A stretch of DNA of 64,000 nucleotides from Gemmatimonadetes bacterium T265 (GCA_019973575.1 BPUI01000002.1:682001-746000); one strand, 5' to 3'; shown: positions 18,120 to 27,139, counted from the stretch's first letter. Numbers and translations: made by a program. Notes: generated by a model from the letters alone, not told the origin.

Positions 18120-19409
18120 TTACGGACCGCCGCGCCCGCGCCGGCCGCCGCGGCGGCCGCGGCGGCGCGCGGGGCCCGCCTCGTTCGCGGGCGCGTCGCC
18201 GCCGGGCGGCGCGGGCGCGGCCTCGGCGGCCGGGGTCTCCGCGGCGGGCGTGGCCACGTCGACGTCGGCGACCTCGATCGTCGTGACCGTCGCCGCCGCG
18301 ACCTGGACGACGACGTCAGACGGGACGACCTCGGTTGCCGCGACGTCCGACACCACGACGTCCGACACCACGACGTCCGACACCACGACGTCCGACACCA
18401 CGACGTCCGACACCACGACGTCCGACACCACGACGTCCGACACCACGACGTCCGACACCACGACGTCCGACATCGCGGGACCGTCCGGCGCAGCGCCCGC
18501 GGCCGTCGACACGTGCTCGGGTGCCGGCGCGGACGACGCGTCAGCGACCTCGCGCCGCAGCTCGTCGAGCGGCACGACGCGCGTCTCGCCGTCGAGCCCG
18601 CGCAGCGTGACGCGCTCGCGGAAGATGTCCGTCGCGACGACCTTCTCCTCCCCGTGCGCGGTGGCCAGCACGCGCCCCTCCTTGGGGAAGCGCTTGCGCT
18701 GCTGGACGTAGAACTCGTGTTCGTAGCGGAGCGAGCACATGAGGCGCCCGCACGCCCCCGAGATCTGCGTCGGGTTGAGCGACAGCCGCTGGTCCTTGGC
18801 GACGGTGAGGTTCACCGGGCGGAGCTCGGGGAGCCACGTCGCCGAGCAGTACTCGCGTCCGCAGCGCCCCACGCCGGTGAGGCGCTTGGCCTCGTCGCGG
18901 ACGCCGATCTGCTTGAGTTCGATGCGCGCGCGGAAGATCGCCGCGAGGTCGCGGACCAGGGCGCGGAAGTCGACCCGCTTCTCCGCCGTGAAGTACAGCG
19001 TCAGCTTGCGCCGGTCCCACTGCCACTCGGCGTCCGTCAGCTTCATCGCGAGCCCGTGCGCGCGCACGCGGGCGATCGCCGTCCGCCGCGCGTCCTCGTC
19101 GAGCGCGGGCAGCTCGCCGGCCCGCGCGAGCTCCTCCGCGGTCGCCGCGCGGAGCACGCGCTTGGACGGGGCGGCCTCGCCCGACGCGACACCCGCGGGG
19201 GCGCCGTCGACGACGAGCGCGAGCGCGCCGTGCGCGACCCCCGCGTACCGCTTGGCCGCGAGCGCGCCCGTCGCGTGCACGCGGCCGAGGTCCTCGCCGC
19301 GGTCGCCCTCGACGATCACCGCCGCGCCGACGGCGGGCGGATCGTCGGCGGACCAGGCGTAGAACTCCTTCCGGTTCCCCTTGAACGCGACTTCGACGAG
19401 GTGTGCCAT
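18120..19409 (-). CDS. ricT: PSP1/RicT (YaaT)-family protein with repeat-bearing acidic and RGG-like tail
   Basis: 429 residues. Residues 1-265 are the PSP1 domain: MAHLVEVAFKGNRKEFYAW, the KLTLYFTAEKRVDFRALVRDL strand-helix, and the Cys-rich core with C183, C188, C220 and C225 (GRCGREYC, ISGACGRLMC). Family knowledge: in Bacillus RicT joins RicA and RicF in an iron-sulfur complex that guides RNA processing by RNase Y; here the role is inferred. Residues ~312-356 are eight tandem SDVVV pentapeptides plus a partial copy, encoded by an exact 15-bp repeat. The last 15 residues are Arg/Gly-rich (RRRGRRGGRRGRGG). The start is supported by a promoter-like TATCCTTC 6 nt before ATG. Confidence 0.93.
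   Translation of the reverse strand: MAHLVEVAFKGNRKEFYAWSADDPPAVGAAVIVEGDRGEDLGRVHATGALAAKRYAGVAHGALALVVDGAPAGVASGEAAPSKRVLRAATAEELARAGELPALDEDARRTAIARVRAHGLAMKLTDAEWQWDRRKLTLYFTAEKRVDFRALVRDLAAIFRARIELKQIGVRDEAKRLTGVGRCGREYCSATWLPELRPVNLTVAKDQRLSLNPTQISGACGRLMCSLRYEHEFYVQQRKRFPKEGRVLATAHGEEKVVATDIFRERVTLRGLDGETRVVPLDELRREVADASSAPAPEHVSTAAGAAPDGPAMSDVVVSDVVVSDVVVSDVVVSDVVVSDVVVSDVVVSDVVVSDVAATEVVPSDVVVQVAAATVTTIEVADVDVATPAAETPAAEAAPAPPGGDAPANEAGPARRRGRRGGRRGRGGP
18341..18472. repeat. 15-bp tandem repeat inside ricT
   Basis: Eight perfect copies of CGACGTCCGACACCA (18341-18460) followed by a partial ninth. On the minus strand each unit encodes one SDVVV pentapeptide. The unit length keeps the frame, so copy number can change without breaking the protein. 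Confidence 0.97.
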
Positions 19410-19415
19410 CCTGAG

Positions 19416-19423
19416 GAAGGATA
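19416..19423 (-). promoter_or_regulatory. TAnCTTn-like element of ricT
   Basis: TATCCTTC on the minus strand lies 6 nt before the ricT ATG (TA to ATG 14 nt). No properly spaced Shine-Dalgarno is present. Confidence 0.45.
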
Positions 19424-19475
19424 ACCACTTCGGCGGCGCAGACTTAGCCCGTCGTCGCGCGGAGTGGACGTCGCG

Positions 19476-19607
19476 TGTCATCCCGAGCGCAGCGAGGGAT
19501 CGCTGTCCGGCGAGGGATCGCTGTCCGAGGCGACCAAAACAGCGGAGCCGGGCTTCGAGGCGGTATCGTCCCAGGGAGAGCGATCCCTCGCTGCGCTGGG
19601 GATGACA
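19476..19607. repeat. Inverted repeat with CATCCTGAGCGCAGCGAAGG-type arms (variant)
   Basis: Arms 19476-19504 and 19579-19607 (CATCCCGAGCGCAGCGAGGG type) lie between accA (stop 38 nt away) and ricT. The left part repeats GGCGAGGGATCGCTGTCC internally, so the arm end is duplicated. Confidence 0.87.
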
Positions 19608-19645
19608 ACCGCGGCTCGCGGCGCCGCCGACCTGGCGCTCTTCCC

Positions 19646-20611
19646 TTACCCCGCCACCCGCCCCATCCGCAGGAACTTCTCGCGCCGCCGCCGGACGAGC
19701 TTCTCGGGCTTGTAGCGGCGTAACTCGTCGAGCTGGCGCACGAGTACCTCCTTGAGCCGCGCCGCGGTCATCTCCGGATCGGCGTGCGCGCCGCCCGGCG
19801 GCTCCGGGACGATCTCGTCGATCACGCGCAGCTCGTACAGGTCGGGCGCCGTGATCTTGAGCGCGTCGGCGGCGCGCGCGCGCGTCTCGGGGCTCTTGCC
19901 GTCCTTCCAGAGGATCGCCGCGCACCCCTCGACCGTGATCACCGAGTAGACCGCGTTCTCGAGCATCAGCACCCGGTCCGCCACGCCTAACGCGAGCGCG
20001 CCGCCCGAGCCGCCCTCCCCGATCACGGTCGCGACGATCGGCACGGTGAGCCCGGCCATCTCGAGCAGGTTGCGCGCGATCGCCTCGCTCTGCCCGCGCT
20101 CCTCGGCCCCCATCCCGGCCCACGCGCCCGGCGTGTCGATGAGCGTGACGACGGGTACCTCGAACTTCTCCGCCAGCTTCAGGAGCCGGAGCGCCTTGCG
20201 GTAGCCCTCGGGGTGCGCCATGCCGAAGTTGCGGCGCAGGTTCTCGCGCGTGTCGCGCCCGCGCTGGTGGCCGATCACCATCACGCTCTCGCCGTCGAGG
20301 CGCGCGAAGCCGCCGACGATCGCCTCGTCGTCGCGGAACGCGCGGTCGCCGTGCAGCTCCACCCAGTCGGTGAAGATCATCCGCACGTAGTCGAGCGTGA
20401 ACGGCCGCTTCGGGTGCCGCGCGACCTGCACGCGCTGCATCGGCGTGAGGTTGCGGTAGATGTGGACGCGCAGGTCGGAGAGCTTGCGTTCGAGCGGCGC
20501 GATCTCGTCCTGCACGTCGAGGGCGCGGTCGTCGGCGACGCGTTTCAGGTCGTCGATCCGCTGCTCCAACTCGGCGAGCGGCTTCTCGAAATCGAGGACG
20601 GGGGTGGCCAT
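19646..20611 (-). CDS. accA: Acetyl-CoA carboxylase carboxyltransferase subunit alpha
   Basis: 321 residues, the usual length. Visible features are the N-terminal coiled segment ([15 protein letters not shown]), [41 protein letters not shown], and the oxyanion/biotin-binding glycine loops [35 protein letters not shown] and [16 protein letters not shown]. Family knowledge: AccA pairs with AccD to transfer the carboxyl group from carboxybiotin to acetyl-CoA, the first step of fatty-acid synthesis. It lies between dnaE and ricT on the same strand, flanked on both sides by inverted-repeat elements. No clear Shine-Dalgarno. Confidence 0.97.
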   Translation of the reverse strand: MATPVLDFEKPLAELEQRIDDLKRVADDRALDVQDEIAPLERKLSDLRVHIYRNLTPMQRVQVARHPKRPFTLDYVRMIFTDWVELHGDRAFRDDEAIVGGFARLDGESVMVIGHQRGRDTRENLRRNFGMAHPEGYRKALRLLKLAEKFEVPVVTLIDTPGAWAGMGAEERGQSEAIARNLLEMAGLTVPIVATVIGEGGSGGALALGVADRVLMLENAVYSVITVEGCAAILWKDGKSPETRARAADALKITAPDLYELRVIDEIVPEPPGGAHADPEMTAARLKEVLVRQLDELRRYKPEKLVRRRREKFLRMGRVAG

Positions 20612-20658
20612 GTCTATCGGGAATCAAAAAAACGCGGGGCGGCCGTCACGAGCCGGCT

Positions 20659-20738
20659 GTCATCCTGAGCGCAGCGAAGGATCGGCGCGCGTGGCAAAGC
20701 GATCCTTCCCCTTCGCTCCGCTCAGGGTCAGGATGACA
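20659..20738. repeat. Inverted repeat with CATCCTGAGCGCAGCGAAGG arms
   Basis: Arms 20659-20683 and 20701-20738, the right arm carrying a short insertion. It lies 32 nt after the dnaE stop and upstream of accA. Confidence 0.87.
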
Positions 20739-20770
20739 CACGTCCGCGCGTCGTGTCCGGTCGGCGGCGC

Positions 20771-23700
20771 TCACGACCCCCGCACCAGCTTCACCCGCTC
20801 GTCGCCGAGCAGGGCGCGCAGCTCGCCTAACGCGGCGTTGGACGCGGCGACCGTGAGCGAGCGCGAGCGGAACCGCGCGGTCCCGCCGCCGCGGCCGTCG
20901 CGCCAACGCAGCTCCAGCGGCGCCGTCCCGGGATAGTGGTCGCACGCGGCCCGCACGTCGGCCATCACGCCGGGCGTCAGGTCCGCCCCCGCCGCGAGCT
21001 CGATCGCCACCGCGACCGCGCCGTCGACCCGCTTCTCGGCCAGCCGCGTCACCTTTTCGACGATGAACGTCGGCGTCTCCGCGTCCTGGTCGCGCCGCGA
21101 GTAGCCGCCCTCGACGAGCACCGGCACGTCCGTCTTCACCTGCTCGGCGAGCACGCTCCACGCCTCGGGGAAGACGAGCACCTCGGTGGCCCCCGAGAAG
21201 TCTTCGAGCACGAGCCGGGCGAACTCGGAACCGCTCCGCTTGCTGATCTGCCGCTTGCACGACGTAACCACGCACGCGAGCACGATCTTGTTCGGCGTCC
21301 AGCTCCCGAGTTCGGCGATCTTGTGCGTGCCGAACAGCTCCGCTTCGGCGCGGAACGGCTCCAGCGGGTGCCCCGAGACGTAGAAGCCGAGGATCGCCTT
21401 CTCCGCGGCGAGCCGGTCGCTCTCGCTCCACGGCGGGAGGTGGGGCAGGGTGGGGCGCGGCGCGGGCTTCGCGCTCGCCGCGTCGCCGCCCAGCAGCCCG
21501 AAGAGCGAGCCCTGCCCGGTCGCCGCCTCCTGCTGCTTGAGCGAGGCCTCCTGCATCGCGTGGTCGAGGGCGGCGAGGTACTGCGCGCGGTGCCCGCCGA
21601 CCGTGTCGAGCGCGCCCGCGTGGATCAGCGCCTCGAAGACGCGCTTGTTGCACGCGCGCAGGTCGACGCGCTCGACGAAGTCGAAGAAGTCCTGGTAGGA
21701 GCCGTCCGCGTCGCGCGCGCCTAACACCGACTCGACCGCGCCCTCGCCGACGTTGCGCACGGCGCCGAGGCCGAAGCGGATGCGGTTGTCGGCGATGACG
21801 GTGAACTTGTAGCCGCTCTCGTTCACGTCCGGCGGCAGCACCTCGAGCCCCATCTCGCGCGCCTCGGCCACGTACTTCACCACACTGTCCGTGTCGCCGA
21901 TGCAGCTCGAGAGCAGCGCGGCCATGAAGTCGGCCGGGTGGTTCGCCTTGAGGTAGGCGGTCTGGTACGAGAGGACCGAGTAGGCGACGGAGTGACTCTT
22001 GTTGAAGCCGTAGCGCCCGAACGTCTCGATCTGCCCCGCGAGGTCCTCGACGACGGCGCGCCCGTGCCCCTTGGCGATCGCCTTCTCGCTGAACTTGCCC
22101 AGCTCCTGGCGGATGAGCTCCGCGTCCTTCTTCCCCACCGCCTTGCGCAGCACGTCCGCCTCGGCGAGCGAGATCCCCGCCAGCGTCTGCGCGATGCGCA
22201 TCACCTGCTCCTGGTAGGTGATCACGCCCTGCGTCTCGCGCAGGATCGGCTCGAGCTCGGGGAGCGCGTACGCGACCGGCTCCTCGCCGCGCTTGCGCCG
22301 GATGTAGACCTTGTGCATGCCCGTGTCGAGCGGGCCGGGGCGGAGCAGGGCGTTGGACGCGACGAGGTCGTCGAAGCGATCGCAGCGCATCTGCCGCAGC
22401 ACGTCGGTCGCGAGCGGCGACTCGAACTGGAAGACGCCCGCCGTGCGCCCGGAGCGCAGCATCTGGTACGTCTTCGGATCGTCGAACTCGAGCGCGTCGA
22501 GGTCGAGCGCTTTCCCCGTGCGCCGCTCGATCGAGACGATCGCGTCGTGGATGACCGTGAGCGTGGTCAGGCCGAGGAAGTCCATCTTGAGCATGCCCGC
22601 CTTTTCGAGCGCGGTCATGTCGTACTGCGCGACGGTCACCTTCTCGTCGCCGTCGCCGCCCCCCGCGCCCTTGCTGGCCTGCGTACAGACGGGGACGAAC
22701 TCGTGCACCGGGCCGGGCGCGATCACGACGCCGGCCGCGTGCACGCCGGTGTGCCGCGACAGCCCTTCGAGCGCGACGGCGTAGTCGAGCAGCTCGCGGT
22801 AGCGCGCGTCCTCCTTGTAGAGCCGCGCGACGTCGGGGACCTGCTCGATCGCCTCGGCGACGGTGAGCGAGTAGTTGGGCGCGTTCGGGATGAACTTCGC
22901 GAGCGCGTCCGTCTCCGCCGGCGTGAAGCCGAGGACGCGGCCGACGTCCTTCACCGCGGCCCTGGACTTCATCGTCCCGAAGGTGACGATCTGGCAGACG
23001 CTCTCCTTGCCGTACTTCTGCCGCACGTAGTCGATGACCTCGCCCCGGCGCTCGAAGCAGAAGTCGACGTCGACGTCGGGCATCGACACGCGCTCCGGGT
23101 TCAGGAAGCGCTCGAAGAGCAGGTCGAACTTGAGCGGGTCGACGTTCGTGATGCCTAACGCGTAGGCGACGAGCGAGCCCGCCGCCGAGCCGCGCCCCGG
23201 GCCGACGGGGATGCCGCGCTCGCGCGCGGCGGCGATGAAGTCGGCCGTGATGAGGAAGTAGCCCGCGTACCCGGTCTGCAGGATGACGCCGAGTTCGTAC
23301 TTCAGCCGCTCCTCGACGTCCTCGCGCAACGTCGCGCCGTACCGCGCGTGCGCGCCCCCGGTGGCGAGCTTGACGAGCAGGTCGTTCTCCGTCTCGACCC
23401 CGGGCGGGAGCGGGAAGCTCGGCACGTGGTACTTCTTGCCGAACACGACGTCGACCTCGTCCGCGATGCGGAGCGTGTTCTCGAGCACGTCCGGCCGTTC
23501 GGCGAAGCGCTCGGCCATCTCCGGGCGGCTCTTGAAGTAGAGTCCCCGGTCGTAGTGCATGCGGTTCGCGTCCTTGACGTCCTTGCCGATCCCGATGCAG
23601 AGCAGGACGTCGTGCGCGTCGTGGTCCGTCTCCTTCAGGAAGTGCGCGTCGTTGGTCGCGACGACCGGGAGCCCGAGGTCCGCGCCTAACTTGAAGATCT

Positions 23701-24265
23701 GCGCGTTGAGCCGCGCCTGCCCCTCGGAGTCGTGCGCCTGGACCTCGAGGTAGTAGCGGTCCTGGAAGACGTTCGCGTACCACTCGGCCGCCTCGCGCGC
23801 CGCGTCCCAGCGGTCCTCCATGAGGTGCCCGGCGACCTCGCCTGCGAGGCACGCGCTCGAGACGATGATCCCCTCGCTGTGCGCGGCGAGCAGCTCGCGG
23901 TCGACCCGCGGCTTCACGTAGAAGCCCTCGAGGTAGGCGAGCGACGAGAGCTTGACGAGGTTCTTGTAGCCGACCGCGTCGCGCGCGAGCAGCACGAGGT
24001 GGTGGTACGGCTTGGCCCCGGGCGCGGGGCGGGCGCGGTCGTGACGCGAGCCCGTCGCGACGTACGCCTCCATGCCGAGGATGGGCTTGAGGTTCGCCTT
24101 CTTCGCGTGCTCCTGAAATTCCCACGCCGCGTGCATGTTGCCGTGGTCGGTCACGGCGAGCGCCGGCATCTCGAGCTCCTGGGCCCGGCGGATCAGCGAA
24201 TCGATCCGGTTCGCGCCGTCGAGGAGCGAATACTCGGAGTGGCAGTGCAGGTGTACGAAGCTCAT
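20771..24265 (-). CDS. dnaE: DNA polymerase III subunit alpha
   Basis: 1164 residues. The PHP domain opens with FVHLHCHSEYSLLDG and contains TDHGNMHAAWEF and VGYKNLVKLSS. The palm carries the catalytic carboxylates Asp399 and Asp401 (MPDVDVDF) and Asp562 (LKMDFLGL). The fingers/HhH region includes YQEQVMRIAQ and FNKSHSVAYSVLSYQTAYLKANHP in pieces. The C-terminal OB domain (about 1000-1080) includes ILACVVTSCKRQISKRSGSE-like sequence. Family knowledge: the main replicative polymerase; proofreading is by a separate epsilon subunit. Divergent from the aminopeptidase gene across 77 nt, with a TAACCTTC element 7 nt before its ATG. Confidence 0.98.
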   Translation of the reverse strand: MSFVHLHCHSEYSLLDGANRIDSLIRRAQELEMPALAVTDHGNMHAAWEFQEHAKKANLKPILGMEAYVATGSRHDRARPAPGAKPYHHLVLLARDAVGYKNLVKLSSLAYLEGFYVKPRVDRELLAAHSEGIIVSSACLAGEVAGHLMEDRWDAAREAAEWYANVFQDRYYLEVQAHDSEGQARLNAQIFKLGADLGLPVVATNDAHFLKETDHDAHDVLLCIGIGKDVKDANRMHYDRGLYFKSRPEMAERFAERPDVLENTLRIADEVDVVFGKKYHVPSFPLPPGVETENDLLVKLATGGAHARYGATLREDVEERLKYELGVILQTGYAGYFLITADFIAAARERGIPVGPGRGSAAGSLVAYALGITNVDPLKFDLLFERFLNPERVSMPDVDVDFCFERRGEVIDYVRQKYGKESVCQIVTFGTMKSRAAVKDVGRVLGFTPAETDALAKFIPNAPNYSLTVAEAIEQVPDVARLYKEDARYRELLDYAVALEGLSRHTGVHAAGVVIAPGPVHEFVPVCTQASKGAGGGDGDEKVTVAQYDMTALEKAGMLKMDFLGLTTLTVIHDAIVSIERRTGKALDLDALEFDDPKTYQMLRSGRTAGVFQFESPLATDVLRQMRCDRFDDLVASNALLRPGPLDTGMHKVYIRRKRGEEPVAYALPELEPILRETQGVITYQEQVMRIAQTLAGISLAEADVLRKAVGKKDAELIRQELGKFSEKAIAKGHGRAVVEDLAGQIETFGRYGFNKSHSVAYSVLSYQTAYLKANHPADFMAALLSSCIGDTDSVVKYVAEAREMGLEVLPPDVNESGYKFTVIADNRIRFGLGAVRNVGEGAVESVLGARDADGSYQDFFDFVERVDLRACNKRVFEALIHAGALDTVGGHRAQYLAALDHAMQEASLKQQEAATGQGSLFGLLGGDAASAKPAPRPTLPHLPPWSESDRLAAEKAILGFYVSGHPLEPFRAEAELFGTHKIAELGSWTPNKIVLACVVTSCKRQISKRSGSEFARLVLEDFSGATEVLVFPEAWSVLAEQVKTDVPVLVEGGYSRRDQDAETPTFIVEKVTRLAEKRVDGAVAVAIELAAGADLTPGVMADVRAACDHYPGTAPLELRWRDGRGGGTARFRSRSLTVAASNAALGELRALLGDERVKLVRGS

Positions 24266-24272
24266 CGTCCGC

Positions 24273-24280
24273 GAAGGTTA
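24273..24280 (-). promoter_or_regulatory. TAnCTTn-like element of dnaE
   Basis: TAACCTTC on the minus strand, TA 15 nt before the dnaE ATG. No Shine-Dalgarno. Confidence 0.45.
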
Positions 24281-24331
24281 GCGCGCCGGGCGGCGCGCCG
24301 CCATGCCCGCCTGATCGCGCGGTCAGTCTCG

Positions 24332-24339
24332 TAACGTTC
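24332..24339 (+). promoter_or_regulatory. TAnnTTC-like element of the aminopeptidase gene
   Basis: TAACGTTC, TA 11 nt before ATG 24343, only 51 nt from the opposing dnaE element. No Shine-Dalgarno. Confidence 0.4.
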
Positions 24340-24342
24340 TAC

Positions 24343-25482
24343 ATGGCAACAGCTTACGTTCGCACGCGGCGGGCGCGCGTCCTCCGGGCACTCGCCGGGC
24401 TGGCCGCGCTGGTCCTGCTCGCCCTCGTCGCCACGGCCGACGGCCGCTGGTTCCTCCGCGCCGCCTGGGAGGAGGGGCGCATCCTCGTCCGACGCCGCCC
24501 GATCGTCGCGGTCGCGGCGGCGCAGACGGCGAGTCCGGCGGACGTCCGCACCCGCGGCAAGCTGCAGCTCGTCCTCGCCGCGCGCGCCTACGCCGCCGAC
24601 TCGCTCGACCTCAAGGCGGGGCACAGCTTCGAGTATTACACCGACATTGGGCGCGACACCCTACTCCTCCTCCTGAGCGGCGCGCGGCGCGACACGCTGG
24701 CGGCGGTGACGTGGTGGTTTCCGGTCGTCGGGCGCGTGCCGTACAAGGGCTTCTTCGACGCTGCGGCGGCGCGCCGCGTGCGCGACGGGCTCCTTCGCGA
24801 CGGCTACGACGCCTACCTCCGCCCGTCGTCCGCGTTCAGCACGCTCGGCTGGTTCGACGACCCGCTGCTCAACACCGCGCTCGTCGGCGACTCGGTCGAC
24901 CTCGCGAACACGGTCATCCACGAGCTGACGCACAACACGTTCTACGCGCCGAGTCAGGCCGCGTTCAACGAGAGCTTCGCGAGCTTCGTCGGGGCGCGCG
25001 GGGCCGCGCGCTTCTTTCGCGCGCGCGGCGACACGGCGTCGGCCGCCGCGGCCGAGCGGCGGTGGGCGGACGAGCGCACGCTCGGGGAGTTCTGGGCGGC
25101 GCTCGGTCGCGCGGTCGACTCGGCCTACGCCGCGCACCCGGGCAGCGATTCGACGGCCCGCGCCGCGCGGCTCGTGGCGCGGGCGGCGGTCACCGTCGCC
25201 GCGCGTCGATTCCTGGCGGACAGCGTCGTGCCGCGGCTGCAGGACCCGCGGCGGACGCGCGGCGGCCCGGCGGCGCTGGCGCGCTGGGCGGCGCGCACGC
25301 CGCTCGACAACGCGGCGCTGCTCGCGCGGCGGACGTACGCGCGCGAGCTCGGGCTGTTCGACGCGGTGTACGCGCGCGAGGGGGAGGACCTGGGGCGGAG
25401 CGTGGCGCGGCTGATCGCGCTGGCGAAGTCGGACCCGAAGGACCCGTACGGGGCGGTGCGGCGGTGGGTGGGGTGGTGGTGA
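24343..25482 (+). CDS. Predicted zinc aminopeptidase (COG4324 type)
   Basis: 379 residues. An N-terminal membrane anchor (ALAGLAALVLLALVATA, about 16-33) precedes a soluble domain. It has the zinc-protease motif H193-E-L-T-H197 and a downstream NESFASF with Glu210 as likely third ligand. Flanking blocks TDIGRDTLLLLLSGA and WWFPVVGRVPYKGFF match the predicted-aminopeptidase family (PF10023) as I remember it. The active domain would face the periplasm. Catalytic activity is inferred from the motif only. Followed 31 nt later by an inverted-repeat element shared with the converging oxidoreductase gene. Confidence 0.85.
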   Translation: MATAYVRTRRARVLRALAGLAALVLLALVATADGRWFLRAAWEEGRILVRRRPIVAVAAAQTASPADVRTRGKLQLVLAARAYAADSLDLKAGHSFEYYTDIGRDTLLLLLSGARRDTLAAVTWWFPVVGRVPYKGFFDAAAARRVRDGLLRDGYDAYLRPSSAFSTLGWFDDPLLNTALVGDSVDLANTVIHELTHNTFYAPSQAAFNESFASFVGARGAARFFRARGDTASAAAAERRWADERTLGEFWAALGRAVDSAYAAHPGSDSTARAARLVARAAVTVAARRFLADSVVPRLQDPRRTRGGPAALARWAARTPLDNAALLARRTYARELGLFDAVYAREGEDLGRSVARLIALAKSDPKDPYGAVRRWVGWW

Positions 25483-25513
25483 CGCGGTAAGGAGGAGGCG
25501 TGGGGAGGAAGGG

Positions 25514-25626
25514 TGTCATCCTGAGCGCAGCGAAGGATCGCCCACCCTGAGACGACTCCTCGCGGACCCGTACACCTCTGAGGTGGCCGCCTTGGACAGC
25601 GATCCTTCGCTGCGCTCAGGATGACA
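25514..25626. repeat. Inverted repeat with CATCCTGAGCGCAGCGAAGG arms between convergent genes
   Basis: Arms 25514-25540 and 25600-25626 are near-perfect complements. It lies 31 nt after the aminopeptidase stop and 22 nt after the oxidoreductase stop. Confidence 0.9.
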
Positions 25627-25648
25627 CGGCCTTCCCCATTCTCTCGCT

Positions 25649-26323
25649 TCAATCTCGGCCGCCCCGCTTTTTCGACTCGTTCCGTAACGAATTCACCATC
25701 CACTGCGCGAACCCCGACGGCTGGTGGCGTTCCTCGCGCCACGGGTCGCCGTGGTCGTGGTAGCCGTTCTGTTCCCAGAACCCCGGCGCGTCGCTCCGCC
25801 GCAGTTCGATCCCGGTCACCCACTTCGCGCTCTTCCAGAAGTACAGGTGCGGCACGACGAGCCGCACCGGGCCGCCGTGCTCCGCGCTCAGCGGCGCGCC
25901 GTCGTGCGCCCAGGCGAGCAGGTTCTCCGGCCGGTCGAAGTCGGCGAGCGGGAGGTTCGTCGTGAACCCCTGCGCCGCCTTCACGAGCACGAAGGCCGCG
26001 TCGGCCGTCGGGCCGGCACGCCGGAGCAGCGCCTGCACGCTCACGCCGGTGAACTGGTTGTCGAGCCGGCTCCAGCGCGTCACGCAGTGGATGTCGCACA
26101 CCATGTCCTGCGTCGGCATCGCGCGCAGCTCGTCGAGCGACAGCCGGAACGGCGTCGTGACGAGGCCCGTGACCTCGAACCGCCAGGCCGCCGGATCGAC
26201 GGCCGGCACGTCGCCGTAGTGCAGCACCGGCCACTTCGCCGTGCGGACCTGGCCGGGCGGGATGCGGGGGACGTCGCGCGGGCGAGCGTCGATCGTCGCG
26301 GTGTGTGTCACGTCGTCAGACAT
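25649..26323 (-). CDS. Molybdopterin-dependent sulfite-oxidase-like oxidoreductase
   Basis: 224 residues from ATG 26323. The oxidoreductase molybdopterin-binding fold shows HYGDVPAVDPAAWRFEVTGLV, LDELRAMPTQDMVCDIHCVTRWS, with Cys80 as the probable Mo ligand (CVTxWS as in the YuiH-like branch of COG2041), then VLVKAAQGFTTNLPLAD, LAWAHDGAPLSAEHGGPVRLVVP and YFWKSAKWVTGIEL. There is no signal peptide and no dimerisation domain, so it is a short cytosolic-looking member. Substrate unknown. Divergent from the DUF4337 gene. Confidence 0.9.
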   Translation of the reverse strand: MSDDVTHTATIDARPRDVPRIPPGQVRTAKWPVLHYGDVPAVDPAAWRFEVTGLVTTPFRLSLDELRAMPTQDMVCDIHCVTRWSRLDNQFTGVSVQALLRRAGPTADAAFVLVKAAQGFTTNLPLADFDRPENLLAWAHDGAPLSAEHGGPVRLVVPHLYFWKSAKWVTGIELRRSDAPGFWEQNGYHDHGDPWREERHQPSGFAQWMVNSLRNESKKRGGRD

Positions 26324-26375
26324 CGGGGTGGTAAGGGTGGCGGAACCGACGTACGCTGCGCGCGAGGCCGCTCCC

Positions 26376-26470
26376 GTCACCCCCGCGCAAGCGGGGGTCC
26401 ACCCGTCCGGGGAGGGGAGCGGACCCGGTCGCGACGGTCGGATGCACCTCGACTTGCGCGGGGGTGACGA
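26376..26470. repeat. Second inverted-repeat family (GTCACCCCCGCG type)
   Basis: Left arm 26376-26402 (CCCCCGCGCAAGCGGGGGTCC) and right arm 26451-26470 (GACTTGCGCGGGGGTGACGA) flank about 48 nt in the divergent spacer 26324-26492. The arms are unlike the CATCCTGAG family. Only one copy is seen here. Confidence 0.7.
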
Positions 26471-26479
26471 CCCGGGCCT

Positions 26480-26486
26480 TAGCTTC
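26480..26486 (+). promoter_or_regulatory. TAnCTTn element of the DUF4337 gene
   Basis: TAGCTTC, TA 13 nt before ATG 26493. No Shine-Dalgarno. Confidence 0.45.
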
Positions 26487-26492
26487 TCTCGC

Positions 26493-27080
26493 ATGCCCGA
26501 AGAAGCCGAAGTCGACCTCGACGCGCTCCACGAGCGCGTGCACGAACAGGCCGAGCACGAGGGTGCGGGGCTGACCCGCCGGATCGCGCTCTCGACCTCC
26601 ATCCTGGCCGCCCTCGCCGCCGTGAGCTCCCTGCAGGCGGGCGGCACCGTGAACGAGGCGCTCGCCCTGAAAACGGAAGCGACGCGGTTGCAGGCCGAGG
26701 CGTCCGACCAGTGGTCGTACTATCAGGCGAAGGGGATCAAGGCCGCCGTCGCCCAGGCCGCGGCCGCGTCGTGGCAGGCCGCAGGCAAGGAAGCGCCCGC
26801 GGCCTTCGCCGCCGCACCGGCGCGCTACGCCCGCGACCAGGACAGCGCCCGCACGGCCGCGCTCGGCAAGGAACGCGCGCGCGACGAGGTCTCGCGCGAG
26901 GCCGACGTGCTCATGGAGAAGCACCACGGCTATGCCTACGCCGTGGCCCTCTTTCAGGTTGCGATCGCACTGGGCGCGGTCGCGGCGCTCACGCGAACGC
27001 GCGTCGTCTGGGTCGCGTCGCTCGCGCTCGGCGCCGCCGGGGTCATCATGGACCTCGTCCCGCTCCTGCGACGCGGGTAG
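26493..27080 (+). CDS. DUF4337-family membrane protein
   Basis: 195 residues from ATG 26493. Residues 1-28 are acidic (EEAEVDLDALHERVHEQAEHEG). A first transmembrane helix (IALSTSILAALAAVSSL) is followed by the family-typical DQWSYYQAKGIKAAV segment, a long helical middle portion, and two C-terminal transmembrane helices (YAVALFQVAIALGAVAALT and VVWVASLALGAAGVIMDL). Family knowledge: DUF4337 proteins are small bacterial membrane proteins with no assigned function. The coiled middle would lie on one side of the membrane. Followed 71 nt later by a lipoprotein gene with its own promoter-like element. Confidence 0.88.
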   Translation: MPEEAEVDLDALHERVHEQAEHEGAGLTRRIALSTSILAALAAVSSLQAGGTVNEALALKTEATRLQAEASDQWSYYQAKGIKAAVAQAAAASWQAAGKEAPAAFAAAPARYARDQDSARTAALGKERARDEVSREADVLMEKHHGYAYAVALFQVAIALGAVAALTRTRVVWVASLALGAAGVIMDLVPLLRRG

Positions 27081-27139
27081 CCGTGTACCGGCGGCGCCGC
27101 ACCGGCCGCGCGCCGTCCCGGCTTGCGCGTGCGCGGCGC

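Noticed and set aside
18341-18472. CRISPR-like array
   Set aside because: The 15-bp units are contiguous with no spacers and lie in frame inside a coding sequence.
18120-20627. An uninterrupted frame joining ricT to the accA region, possible fusion protein
   Set aside because: The upstream part is accA read in the wrong frame. ricT has its own start with a promoter-like element at 19409, and a repeat element lies between.
20646-24125. A 1159-codon open frame on the minus strand
   Set aside because: It overlaps dnaE in another frame; high GC makes stops rare. Its translation is Arg/Ala/Gly-biased with no family motif, while dnaE has all catalytic motifs.
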